In this document: positions 5,495 through 13,448 of the stretch, in pieces | How positions within the stretch are numbered: position 1 is the stretch's first letter | Layout of the letters: each line of letters starts with the position of its first letter | Source: JAPUDS01 sp964536265 | GTDB lineage: Bacteria > Patescibacteriota > Saccharimonadia > Saccharimonadales > Saccharimonadaceae | Direction of reading: 5' to 3' | Length of the DNA: 64,000 bases | NCBI GenBank assembly: GCA_964536265.1 | Contig: CAZHVV010000001.1 | Span: forward strand, 129,393-193,392 | The notes under the pieces: generated by a model | The model's database searches: none | What the model saw: the letters and a program-made list of their open reading frames with translations, nothing else | What the model was told of the DNA's origin: nothing | Translations under genes and position numbers: made by a program

Positions 5495-6952
5495 CTACAA
5501 GGTTGAGCCTCGCTCCCTTGTGGTGTGGGGCTTTTCCTTTTTGTCTTCTTGTCTAAAGCTAAACATAATTGGTGTGCCGACGAAGTCGAAAGCTTCACGC
5601 ACGTTGCGCTCGAGGTAGCGTTTGTAACTCCAGTGAAGAAGTTTGAGATTTGATCCGAAGATAACAAACCACGGTGGGCTTTGGTCTGTTTGTACCATGT
5701 AGCGAAGTTTTGGCATAGTATTCTTGAGTCCGGCTGGCGGATGCTTTGCCACGCAGGCCTGCAGTATCTTGTTGAGCTCAACAGTCTTTATGCGCTGATC
5801 ACGGCGTTTTTTGATATCGCGAGCAAGGTCAAAGAGCTTGGTGACGTTTTGGCCAGTGACGGAACTTGTGAAAATAAGTGGTGCCCATGGTACGAAAGCA
5901 AATTCGTGCCCGATACGTGGCGCGAGTGCATCACGAGTGTAGGCATCTTTGTCTATGACGGCATCCCACTTGCTGACGACGAGCACGAGGCCCTTCCCTG
6001 CTTCCTTTATGAGGCCGGCGAGCTTCTGGTCAAGTTGTGTTGAGAGTTCATTGACGTCCATAAGGAGCAGGCACACATCTGATTCGTCAATGGCAGCGAG
6101 GGTGCGGAGGACTGAGAATTTCTCGATACCGACCTCTTGCTTGCCACTGCGGCGTACACCAGCGGTGTCAAGAAGCTCAACAGTCTCACCCATGTACCGA
6201 ACGGTCACACGGTTGACGTCACGGGTTGTGCCGGCGATGTTCGCAACGATTGCCTGTTGTTTGCCAGCGAGGGTATTGAATAAATGACTCTTACCAACGT
6301 TTGGTCGACCAATAAGTGCGATTCGTAGTATGTCACCGCCTTCATCTGTTTCTGTTGTGGTGGCTGGTGGTAGATAGTCGACGATTGTGCGGAGTAGTTT
6401 GTCTATACCACGGTTGTGTTCCGCAGATGTCTGTAGGATATCTTTGATGCCGAGGCGACGGAATTCATCGATAGGCAGCGAACCTTTGAGGTCGGATTTA
6501 TTCGTGATGAGAACAACAGGTTTTTTACTTCTGAGTGCTGTTTTAGCAATTCGTCGGTCTTGGTCTGACGGATAGAGCGTGCTGTCGACGACTACAAGGA
6601 TAATATCGGCTAGTTCAGTTGCTTCCTCAATCTGTTCCTGGATACTTGCTTCGAACTCGTCTTCGGCATTTTTCATACCAGCAGTGTCGACGAGCCAGAA
6701 AGATGTTCCTGTCTGTGGATCTAGTTCGCTGACTTCCATAAGTGGACCAGTTTTTCGAGAAAAACTTGGTTTGTGTTCACGAGCAGTACGAGCTGCTTGG
6801 CGGTCGAGGGTAATCTTTCGAACGACATTATCGCGGGTTGTTCCTGCTTCACGAGCAACAATTGCCTCTGGTGAGCCGAAGATACGGTTAAAAAGGCTAC
6901 TTTTGCCAACATTAGTCTGGCCAACAATCGCGACGGTCGGAAGTTTACTCAT
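5495..6952 (-). CDS. der: Ribosome-assembly GTPase Der (EngA)
   Basis: 485 aa with the diagnostic tandem G domains. Domain 1 has GQTNVGKSS, DTAGMKN and NKSD; domain 2 has GRPNVGKSH, DTAGVRR and SKWD (usual NKWD). A KH-like C-terminal domain follows (from about residue 370), with a charged tail (EDKKEKPHTTRERG). Der acts in 50S subunit maturation. The promoter at 6961-6989 places TATAAT 8 nt before ATG, so the mRNA should be leaderless. Confidence 0.97.
   Translation of the reverse strand: MSKLPTVAIVGQTNVGKSSLFNRIFGSPEAIVAREAGTTRDNVVRKITLDRQAARTAREHKPSFSRKTGPLMEVSELDPQTGTSFWLVDTAGMKNAEDEFEASIQEQIEEATELADIILVVVDSTLYPSDQDRRIAKTALRSKKPVVLITNKSDLKGSLPIDEFRRLGIKDILQTSAEHNRGIDKLLRTIVDYLPPATTTETDEGGDILRIALIGRPNVGKSHLFNTLAGKQQAIVANIAGTTRDVNRVTVRYMGETVELLDTAGVRRSGKQEVGIEKFSVLRTLAAIDESDVCLLLMDVNELSTQLDQKLAGLIKEAGKGLVLVVSKWDAVIDKDAYTRDALAPRIGHEFAFVPWAPLIFTSSVTGQNVTKLFDLARDIKKRRDQRIKTVELNKILQACVAKHPPAGLKNTMPKLRYMVQTDQSPPWFVIFGSNLKLLHWSYKRYLERNVREAFDFVGTPIMFSFRQEDKKEKPHTTRERGSTL
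5506..5543 (+). terminator. Intrinsic terminator of the 107-aa gene
   Basis: AGCCTCGCTCCC pairs, with a few G-U pairs, with GTGTGGGGCT, followed by TTTTCCTTTTTG. It overlaps the 3' end of the convergent der gene. Confidence 0.65.
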
Positions 6953-6960
6953 TGGAGGGT

Positions 6961-6989
6961 ATTATAACAGAGGTGCAAAGAATTTACAA
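6961..6989 (-). promoter_or_regulatory. der promoter (leaderless)
   Basis: On the minus strand TTGTAA (6989-6984), 17-nt spacer, TATAAT (6966-6961), then 8 nt to the ATG. Its -35 box overlaps the -35 box of the divergent promoter at 6983-7011. Confidence 0.75.
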
Positions 6990-7011
6990 CTCAGTACAAT
7001 TGTGATACAGT
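6983..7011 (+). promoter_or_regulatory. Promoter of the 99-aa GC-rich gene
   Basis: TTTACA (6983-6988), 17-nt spacer, TACAGT (7006-7011). The roughly 60-nt leader starts with a CTGA-ggaa-TCAG hairpin. Confidence 0.65.
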
Positions 7012-7077
7012 AGCTTTCAACTGAGGAATCAGCCTACGCGGGCAACCATGCTCACGTATGACAACCAGGAGGAAGAC

Positions 7078-7377
7078 ATGGACCGTCTTGAGGTGATAAT
7101 CATCTACAGCGGGGCCCGCACCAGTGGCCGGCCAGAGGTTCGAACAGCCAAGACGTTCGTCATCGAGAACGTCACGGATGACGACCGTGACAGGTTGCGC
7201 GGAGTTCTGGACAGCGACGACTTCCGTGGCAAGTTCGGCGTGAGTGGTTCAACACAGGACTCGCGAGTGGTTCTCTACTACGACGACATCGCCATGCAGT
7301 TCTCGGAGATGTTCGACAAGCTGGTCGGCGCCGTCACTGATGCCCTTGCCACCAACAAGCCAGCCCGGGTGTACTGA
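7078..7377 (+). CDS. GC-rich solitary gene, unknown 99-aa acidic protein
   Basis: The start is the ATG at 7078 directly after AGGAGGAAGAC; an upstream in-frame ATG at 7048 lacks an SD. The protein is soluble and acidic, with a beta start (RLEVIIIYSGAR), an Asp-rich linker (NVTDDDRDRLRGVLDSDD) and a helical end (MFDKLVGAVTDALATN). It has no signal peptide, TM or cysteine. G/C-ending codons are prominent. No family was recognised. Confidence 0.75.
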   Translation: MDRLEVIIIYSGARTSGRPEVRTAKTFVIENVTDDDRDRLRGVLDSDDFRGKFGVSGSTQDSRVVLYYDDIAMQFSEMFDKLVGAVTDALATNKPARVY

Positions 7378-7388
7378 GCACCCGGGCT
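7362..7388 (+). terminator. Perfect 10-bp GC hairpin across the stop codon
   Basis: AGCCCGGGTG (7362-7371) pairs with CACCCGGGCT (7379-7388); the TGA stop (7375-7377) is in the loop. What follows is C/T-rich (TTCCTCCTGG), not a clean U-tract. It is a probable 3'-end hairpin for this unit. Confidence 0.55.
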
Positions 7389-7414
7389 TCGGCCCTTCCT
7401 CCTGGTTATCTCTT

Positions 7415-8101
7415 CTAAAGAATATCGACGAGTGTGTGCTCGCCCTTTTTTATATCACCAAGTGAATAATTACCAAAAGTTGTGCGATGGAGTTTCATGA
7501 CCAAGTACCCAAGTGCGCCAAATGTTCGGCGGATTTGACGATTGCGGCCTTCGTGCATCGTAATAAGATATCGTCCATCTGCGACACCCTCTGTTAGCCG
7601 CTCAACTACGAGCTTACTCACCCCGTCTTCGAGGGTGATACCGTGGTCACTAATCATCTGTTGGTGGAGAGGCTCAAGAGGCCTATCGAGAGTAACTTCA
7701 TATAACTTCGTTTTTATGTAACTCGGGTGTGTCATGCGGTGTGCAAAATCACCATCGTCACTCAGCAATATTAGACCGGAGCTGTCTTTGTCGAGTCGGC
7801 CTACCGGCTTGAGGAATCGGTATTTTTCAGGTAGAAGTTCGTAGATTGTCGGCGTGTCTCCCTGTCGTTTACGCGAACAGACATACCCAACTGGCTTATT
7901 GAGTAATAGATATGTGTATTGTTTTTGCGCCGAGACGACTTCCCCGTCAAGGGTGACGACATCGCCGTCTTTCACCGGAGCGCCCATAGCGGCAACCTGG
8001 CCGTTGATACATACACGACATGCTGCAATAGCCTCATCGGCCTCACGGCGACTAATACCGGTGGCATGGGCAAGAAACTTATTACTTCGAATTTCAGACA
8101 T
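7415..8101 (-). CDS. 16S/23S rRNA pseudouridine synthase, RsuA/RluB/E/F family
   Basis: 228 aa. An N-terminal S4 RNA-binding domain (residues 3-55, with SRREADEAIAACRVCINGQ) is followed by the PseudoU synthase core. The catalytic motif is GRLDKDSSGLILLSDDG, with the Asp nucleophile in RLD. The family-typical NKPVGYVCSRK precedes it and EGRNRQIRRTFGALG follows. The exact rRNA position is not predictable, so no symbol is given. TATACT lies 9 nt before ATG (leaderless). Confidence 0.93.
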   Translation of the reverse strand: MSEIRSNKFLAHATGISRREADEAIAACRVCINGQVAAMGAPVKDGDVVTLDGEVVSAQKQYTYLLLNKPVGYVCSRKRQGDTPTIYELLPEKYRFLKPVGRLDKDSSGLILLSDDGDFAHRMTHPSYIKTKLYEVTLDRPLEPLHQQMISDHGITLEDGVSKLVVERLTEGVADGRYLITMHEGRNRQIRRTFGALGYLVMKLHRTTFGNYSLGDIKKGEHTLVDIL

Positions 8102-8128
8102 CTGTTAATAAGTATAACACTGAAGAAG

Positions 8129-9253
8129 CTACGCCGTTGGAGGGTTGAGCGGTGCGTTAGGCATTGAAGGAGCTGCCGCAGAGGGCTCTTCGCTAGAGGT
8201 GACAGGTTGCATTGGTACAACCGGCGCTGGAGGCGGCGGAGGTGTTGGAATCGCAACAGCTGGTTGCGGAATAATACTAGGTACGGCTGGCAGAACACTT
8301 ACGGGTTGAGTTGGAGTTGTGACTGGTGCTGGTGACACAATCGGAGCAGGATTATTCATAGTTGGGTCGCTGATACCAGGGGTCGGCATTGGACTCGATG
8401 AAACAGATGGTTGAAAAGGCATACCGGTTGGTTCCGGCGCTTCAACCGGGGTTGGTTCTGGTACTGTAGAAGTAAATTGTTGCAATTGGTCTGCAACCAG
8501 AGCTTTCTCTTGTTCTGCCGTTGCAACGAACGGTCGCATATCGTCGCTGAGACCAGCTTCTTTTGCGAGTTCTTTGTCGAGCAATTCATTTATATCGATA
8601 GGTGAAACACTTGGGTCGCCAAGTGGTTGGATAATACGAGTTTTTAGAGAAGCAGGTTTTGGTGTCTCAGTTGCCTGGTGAATTTGTGGAACGGTTGGGG
8701 CAGGTTGAGTGGGTACAGCGGGTGCCTGTTGAGGCGTAGGTGTGACAGGAGGCTTGACTACTGTCGGTGTAGGCATTGTGGTTGATTGTACTGGTCGTGG
8801 CGGTGCTGATGGGATACCAGGAGTTACTGGACGTACTGGAGCTGAGGGCGCAGGTTGTTGTGCTGGCACTTCCGTTGCGACTTGGCGATCACCCAACACT
8901 TCATGTACAACTCGAACAACATCTTCAATACCAACTTGTGATTTGACGAGATAGCGGTCCGCGCCAAGTGACTCGGCTCGGGTACGTTGCTCTTCAGAGC
9001 TAAGTGCTGTCATCATAATCACCTTAATGTTGCGTGTTTCGGTAGTTGAACGAAGGATATCAAGCATGTCATAGCCGCTTACTTTTGGCATCATGACATC
9101 ACTTACGATAAGACCAGGGCGCTCTTTGATAGCCATGGCAAGTGCTTCTTCGCCATCACCAGCTGAAACTATATCGTACCCCTCTGCTAGCAGGCGTACG
9201 CCATATATTTCGCGGAGGCTTTTGTCGTCTTCGACAAGCATAATCTTTATCAT
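8129..9253 (-). CDS. Response regulator with long Pro/Thr-rich tail, no output domain
   Basis: 374 aa. Residues 1-122 are a complete CheY-like receiver: acidic pocket EDD at 8-10, phospho-acceptor Asp52 in SDVMMP, switch Thr in MMTAL, and the conserved Lys in YLVKSQ. The remaining 250 residues are rich in Pro, Thr, Ala, Val and Gln (PVTPTPQQAPAVPTQPAP and similar) and carry no DNA-binding or enzymatic domain. Between them is a short charged patch (ELLDKELAKEAGLSDDMRP). It lies 35 bp downstream of the histidine kinase and probably receives phosphate from it. Output may be by protein-protein contact. Confidence 0.9.
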   Translation of the reverse strand: MIKIMLVEDDKSLREIYGVRLLAEGYDIVSAGDGEEALAMAIKERPGLIVSDVMMPKVSGYDMLDILRSTTETRNIKVIMMTALSSEEQRTRAESLGADRYLVKSQVGIEDVVRVVHEVLGDRQVATEVPAQQPAPSAPVRPVTPGIPSAPPRPVQSTTMPTPTVVKPPVTPTPQQAPAVPTQPAPTVPQIHQATETPKPASLKTRIIQPLGDPSVSPIDINELLDKELAKEAGLSDDMRPFVATAEQEKALVADQLQQFTSTVPEPTPVEAPEPTGMPFQPSVSSSPMPTPGISDPTMNNPAPIVSPAPVTTPTQPVSVLPAVPSIIPQPAVAIPTPPPPPAPVVPMQPVTSSEEPSAAAPSMPNAPLNPPTA

Positions 9254-9288
9254 CTTGATTCTACTATACGTGCTTATGGTAAAAAAAT

Positions 9289-11019
9289 CTATACTCCACT
9301 AGGTGGTAGCGCTGCAATAGGCTGTTCGAGAGATTGTTGGCCCTCGTGTTGCTTGGCAGTGTCTTGACTGACGCGAGGAAGTTCAACGTAGAAAATACTT
9401 CCCTTCCCCTGTTCACTCTCAACCCATATTCGTCCCCCCATTGACTCCGCAAGACGGCGACACAAGTAAAGTCCAAGACCGGTACCACCGATTTCTCGGG
9501 TGTCGGTATTGTCTATACGGTAAAACTTCTGGAACAAATGAGGGATATCTTCACGATTGATTCCAATACCACTATCAGCAATAGACAGTGTTACCTTGTC
9601 TATGCTTCCACTCACGTCGACGGTAACCATACCTTCTTTGGTGTATTTGATGCCGTTTTCAATCAGGTTTGTCAGAATTTCCTGTATATGATCAGGGTCA
9701 ACCTCAACATAGAGTACAGGTACAATCATGTTTGCCGAGTCTTCGCTCACATCTGGCTTAAATACTAGGGATAAACCTTTTTCATTTGCTTTTGGAGTGA
9801 GCATTGTAACAGCGTCACGCGTGATTGCTACCATATCTATGACTTGAGGAGCACTCTTGAGACGGCCGTCTTCAGCTTTGGAAACATCCAGGAGGTCCTG
9901 AAAGAGTCGCCCAAGGTGCTGGGCTGATTCATGTGCCTTTGTTAAGTAGAGACGCGCCTTATCATCAATCTGTGCTGTTGCGGGGTTGAGTGCAAGTCCT
10001 AAGTATCCCTCGATAGCCGCGACAGGCGTGCGCATCTCATGTGATGCAGTACTGACGAATTCCGTGCGTTGCTGATTTTCTGAAATATCGCTAGTGATAT
10101 CGCGAAAAACAATGATTGCGCCGTTACCGAATTTACCGACTGGTGACACGAGCAACGAAATATTCATCTTTTTTCCGGAATTTGTGGTGATGATGTAATC
10201 GTTTGTCGCGATTGTTGGGCTACCGCGCAGGACTCGCTGAATTGGGTCAACATCGTCACCAAGCTGGTTGTTTGCTGAGTCGCTGAGTTTGAAAACTGTC
10301 CGGTAGTCGAGGTCCATTGCATCTTGTTTTTCCCAGCCCATGATATTTTGTGCAGCTGGGTTTATAAGCTGGATGACACCCTTGTTGTCGATAGCAATGA
10401 CACCATCGCCGATTGCGTTAATAACAATTTCAGATTTGTTTGCTACTTTCGAGAGTTCACTGGCAAGTGCGTGGTATGCGTCAGCCTGTTCGTCCGTACT
10501 AAGCTTCTGCTTACGTAACGCAATATAGCTGGTGATAGGTGGCAGTATAAATATGATAATGAACAAAAGTATTTCTGCTTCACCAATCTTCTGTGTAGTT
10601 ACCCCATACACTCCAGCTATAACACCCGCACTCAGTGTGGTAATAATGCCGGGGTTTGTCCACAAGCCGCTAAATATTGCTGCTACCATCCAAAGTGCGA
10701 CGAATCGGGAATTGAGGTCTCCACTAGAAAAGATGCCGTAGCCAGCTGAGCCGAGCACTAAAATAAAGGCGGTATATGAGAATAGCCACGCGGTCTTCTC
10801 ATTTTTTATAAGTAATCCAATAAGGCTTACTACAAAGGCACTCCCAGCAAGCAAACCCGATACCGCAGGAACGGTGATGGGCGCCATAAAAGGAGTGTTA
10901 GGAGATATAAGGTGTCCAAGGAACAATAACAAAAGAGAGCCACCTATCATCAGGGTAACTGACATGGCGCGACGGTACCAGAAAGCGGGAGTTGTCTCGA
11001 TTGTTTTCATACTACTCAT
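9289..11019 (-). CDS. Membrane sensor histidine kinase with PAS domain
   Basis: 576 aa: about six N-terminal membrane helices (residues 15-170), a PAS domain (about 195-310, with GDGVIAIDNKGVIQLINPAA), HisKA with His327 in STASHEMRTP, and HATPase_c (NLIENGIKYT, DSGIGI, GGTGLGLYLCRRL). It has no periplasmic sensor loop of any size, so the signal is probably sensed in the membrane or by the PAS domain. TATACT sits 5 nt before the ATG. It is paired with the downstream response regulator. Confidence 0.95.
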   Translation of the reverse strand: MSSMKTIETTPAFWYRRAMSVTLMIGGSLLLLFLGHLISPNTPFMAPITVPAVSGLLAGSAFVVSLIGLLIKNEKTAWLFSYTAFILVLGSAGYGIFSSGDLNSRFVALWMVAAIFSGLWTNPGIITTLSAGVIAGVYGVTTQKIGEAEILLFIIIFILPPITSYIALRKQKLSTDEQADAYHALASELSKVANKSEIVINAIGDGVIAIDNKGVIQLINPAAQNIMGWEKQDAMDLDYRTVFKLSDSANNQLGDDVDPIQRVLRGSPTIATNDYIITTNSGKKMNISLLVSPVGKFGNGAIIVFRDITSDISENQQRTEFVSTASHEMRTPVAAIEGYLGLALNPATAQIDDKARLYLTKAHESAQHLGRLFQDLLDVSKAEDGRLKSAPQVIDMVAITRDAVTMLTPKANEKGLSLVFKPDVSEDSANMIVPVLYVEVDPDHIQEILTNLIENGIKYTKEGMVTVDVSGSIDKVTLSIADSGIGINREDIPHLFQKFYRIDNTDTREIGGTGLGLYLCRRLAESMGGRIWVESEQGKGSIFYVELPRVSQDTAKQHEGQQSLEQPIAALPPSGV

Positions 11020-11049
11020 GGTTAAGTATATAGGACAGAAGATAGTACA

Positions 11050-11298
11050 TCAAACAGTAATTCCAATGAGCCGCCAACTGCCTAGCCCACTTGCCTGACG
11101 TAGGCGCAATAAACGCGTGCCGTCGCTGATATCCAGCAGGGCTTCTTTTTTGTCGCCTGTATCAAGTACGACTCGTTTGTAATCGTGAGCAAGCTCGTAA
11201 CTAACGCCGTCGATTTCAATACGTCGTGGTATAAGGTCGAATTGTTTTGTGAACTGTACTGCCGTAACAGCGATTGGTTGATCAATAGAACGTGTCAT
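11050..11298 (-). CDS. Hypothetical small basic protein, 82 aa
   Basis: The ATG follows GGGGAGGG, so unlike its neighbours it has a leader. The protein is beta-rich and soluble (PIAVTAVQFTKQFDLIPRR, GVSYELAHDYKRVVLDTG, LRLRQASGLGSWRLIGITV), probably a small barrel. I do not recognise the family. Its 5' side (11299-11600) is unusually rich in dyads. Confidence 0.65.
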   Translation of the reverse strand: MTRSIDQPIAVTAVQFTKQFDLIPRRIEIDGVSYELAHDYKRVVLDTGDKKEALLDISDGTRLLRLRQASGLGSWRLIGITV

Positions 11299-11600
11299 AA
11301 CACTACCCTCCCCTTAGTCATAGAAAATATATGATGAACGGCTCTTCTCTGGTGGAGGAACTGCACTGTCTATGCACCTTTTAGCTGCCGTTCATGCTGC
11401 TAAGTGTCTGGAGACATTGGTAGTTAATTGTGTGTGCGGGTAGGTTATACCCAGTGTTATGAAGCTAGATAGTAGAAAAACCGTTATGGTTAGTACTGTC
11501 TCAGCTGTACTCTAGTTTATGTCGTATAGACGTGCCTGCCTAGTCTTGTTTTTAGCGTGAAATAGCGTGAAAAGCTTGACGCAGTCTTGTATTGACATGA
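11299..11600. other. Gene-free, structured intergenic stretch
   Basis: There is no ORF of merit. Several perfect hairpins can form: ATGAACGGC (11334-11342) with GCCGTTCAT (11387-11395) enclosing TGCA-ctgtcta-TGCA; TGTC-tgga-GACA (about 11405-11416); GGGTA-ggtta-TACCC (11438-11452); and AGTAC / GTACT near 11490-11512. It could be the long leader of the 82-aa gene (minus strand) or an independent small RNA. I found no convincing promoter on either strand to decide. Confidence 0.45.
11553..11572. repeat. Tandem 10-bp direct repeat
   Basis: TAGCGTGAAA occurs twice back to back (11553-11562, 11563-11572), about 40 bp upstream of the promoter at 11611. The two 10-bp units are one helical turn apart, a spacing typical of a protein-binding site. 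It is not a DnaA box. Confidence 0.5.
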
Positions 11601-11610
11601 CCTAATACGG

Positions 11611-11639
11611 TTGTGTTTTATCTGTTACTTGCCTATACT
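11611..11639 (+). promoter_or_regulatory. Leaderless promoter of the 65-aa membrane protein
   Basis: TTGTGT (11611-11616), 17-nt spacer, TATACT (11634-11639), then 9 nt to the ATG at 11649. This fixes the start codon in favour of the shorter ORF. Confidence 0.65.
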
Positions 11640-11648
11640 AAGCGATAT

Positions 11649-11846
11649 ATGCAACAACTTTTCAACAATCGCTACGTGCGACTTGTGGCCTTGACGGTAG
11701 GTGTGAGCACCCTGATATACGCCCTACTTTGGACTATCTTCATGGTTATTGGACTAGAGGATTTCCCGGCTCTTTTGCACGTTGGACTATCACTGCTTGG
11801 TGGCGGTTTGCTTGTCTATAAGTTTTTGGCTGGCCGAGTTTTTTAA
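11649..11846 (+). CDS. Small two-helix membrane protein, 65 aa
   Basis: Two hydrophobic helices (residues 9-33, VRLVALTVGVSTLIYALLW; and 41-59, HVGLSLLGGGLLVYKFLAG) are joined by a short loop (GLEDFPAL). The basic N-terminus (NNRYVR) suggests both ends are cytoplasmic. The start was chosen from the promoter spacing; an upstream in-frame start at 11613 would lie within the promoter. Function unknown. Confidence 0.65.
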   Translation: MQQLFNNRYVRLVALTVGVSTLIYALLWTIFMVIGLEDFPALLHVGLSLLGGGLLVYKFLAGRVF

Positions 11847-11855
11847 AAACTGGTA

Positions 11856-12836
11856 CTAGTATCGTTCAATGCGGAAACTTGAGATACCAAGCTTTGCCTG
11901 GATGGTGATTTGCTGTGGAGCAGAAGCGAAGTTAGCTGACTGGTAGACGTTATCAGACTGCTTGTCGACGCCCTCAAACCGCACGTCACTGAGGCCTTGG
12001 TCGGTTTCGACACGTACGCCACTTGCGGTTGGAATCTTTAGCTTGATTGAACTTGCACCAGTATCAAATGATATTGTCTGGCGTGCAGCGAGCGCTCCAA
12101 GTTTGAGGTCAATGCTACTTGCTCCCATATCAACGGTTAGTTTACTGAGTTGGACCTGCGACAGGTCACCTTTCAGGCTTGATGCCCCAGCATCAATAGT
12201 AAGAGCAACAGGCAATGATTGCGGCAGGCTGAATGTCAAATCGTTCCGAAAGTTTCCTAGCCAGAACATTTTGTCACTGTTGGTTGAAATATTAACGTAT
12301 TGGACGTCACTCTTAAACGAGCTTGTTGCATCGACTTTGATTGAATCGTCACCTTCTTGAGCATAGTCGAGTGATTGATTTGTATTGGATGATAGATTTA
12401 TGGAAGCAGCACCTGTGTCTATGTTGATATCAAGTGATTTCACTTCAGTACCTCGCGGGATACTACCCTCGACGCTGGTAGTATCGTCGATAAATACCGA
12501 GGAACCTAGAACAGCAAAACCAACAAGTCCGAGCGTGGCAGCGACGAGAATAAACGTCACAATTCCTCCGAGCCAACCTCGGAGTGAGAGCATTGAAACG
12601 CCAGTTCCAACTATGAGCACTGGCCACAATTGCCAGATGTTCGAAAAATTAACTTCTACTACGCCGAGATTATCGAGCAGTAGCAGTACTCCGACAAGTA
12701 TGAACAATAATCCCCAAAACACGCTTCCCCAACCCCAAGTTTTGCGCTGAGGTTCAGTTTTGCTCTGCGTAGCTACTGGTGTATCAACTACTTCTGCCTC
12801 AACAACTTTTTCTTTGGTCTTTTTTGCAGTACTCAT
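11856..12836 (-). CDS. LiaF/toast-rack-like envelope protein
   Basis: 326 aa. A charged Lys/Glu-rich N-terminus (1-35) is followed by four membrane helices (about 38-110) of the DUF5668/LiaF-TM type (WGSVFWGLLFILVGVLLLLD). A repetitive extracytoplasmic beta domain follows, with repeats of DTGAASINL, DAGASSLKG, DMGASSIDL and DTGASSIKL (about residues 140-280), typical of toast-rack/DUF2154 domains. It overlaps the PspC gene by ATGA, so they are translationally coupled. In Firmicutes LiaF and PspC are envelope-stress components. Confidence 0.85.
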   Translation of the reverse strand: MSTAKKTKEKVVEAEVVDTPVATQSKTEPQRKTWGWGSVFWGLLFILVGVLLLLDNLGVVEVNFSNIWQLWPVLIVGTGVSMLSLRGWLGGIVTFILVAATLGLVGFAVLGSSVFIDDTTSVEGSIPRGTEVKSLDINIDTGAASINLSSNTNQSLDYAQEGDDSIKVDATSSFKSDVQYVNISTNSDKMFWLGNFRNDLTFSLPQSLPVALTIDAGASSLKGDLSQVQLSKLTVDMGASSIDLKLGALAARQTISFDTGASSIKLKIPTASGVRVETDQGLSDVRFEGVDKQSDNVYQSANFASAPQQITIQAKLGISSFRIERY

Positions 12837-13270
12837 GATGTTTTACTCCTCATAATTACGACTACACCGAGTAGGATAATCAGCAACGGCCCGACAAGAT
12901 TCCATTGTATGTCAAACCAGCCAGGAAATATTCTTCCTATAAGCAGCCAGGCGCCGACAAGTATTAAACCGATACCGAAATAGTTACCGATACGTCGAGC
13001 TCGACCATTATCTTTGACTTCTTCGACAAGGTCTTCGAACTTTTTGCCGACATCCTCGGCTTTTAGTGTCGCTTCATGCGGTTTCGGTATGACAATTGCA
13101 AGTATGATGTATGCAATAATACCGCCGCCACCAGTAAGCAAGGTGAGTGCAACGATAATTAATCGAACAATAGTGACGTCTACTTCGAGATATTTCGCGA
13201 AGCCCGCCGCTACTCCAGCTACCATGCCTTGGTCCGGTAGCCTATACAATTTACGTTCTACTGTCGCCAT
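12833..13270 (-). CDS. PspC-domain membrane protein
   Basis: 145 aa. The N-terminal PspC domain (residues 5-65: KLYRLPDQGMVAGVAAGFAK, then a Gly-rich TM region) is followed by an amphipathic linker (VGKKFEDLVEEVKDNGRARR). Two further helices resemble those of the LiaF-like neighbour. SD AAGGAGGG precedes the ATG. PspC proteins sense membrane stress with a LiaF-like partner, and the 4-nt overlap with the next gene supports joint action. Confidence 0.9.
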   Translation of the reverse strand: MATVERKLYRLPDQGMVAGVAAGFAKYLEVDVTIVRLIIVALTLLTGGGGIIAYIILAIVIPKPHEATLKAEDVGKKFEDLVEEVKDNGRARRIGNYFGIGLILVGAWLLIGRIFPGWFDIQWNLVGPLLIILLGVVVIMRSKTS

Positions 13271-13391
13271 GTACCCTCCTTAGAGAAACCACATTTATAT
13301 ATTGTCAGTATAGCACTTCTCGCCCCCGTTGACACAAGGATATATGTCTCAACTGTACCTCAAGAGGTCCCGGGAATATGACCTGCATGGT

Positions 13392-13397
13392 ATAATT
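13392..13397 (+). promoter_or_regulatory. Extended -10 promoter of the GT2-GH81 operon
   Basis: TGGTATAAT is an extended -10 element with no good -35. The leader to the ATG at 13449 is about 45 nt. Upstream, an imperfect dyad beginning TTGACACAAGG and ending TGTCTCAA (about 13329-13352) is a possible operator. Confidence 0.55.
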
Positions 13398-13448
13398 GAC
13401 GTTATGTTGATAAAGTTTTAAAACCTATGGGAGGTGAGAGTTCAGCCA

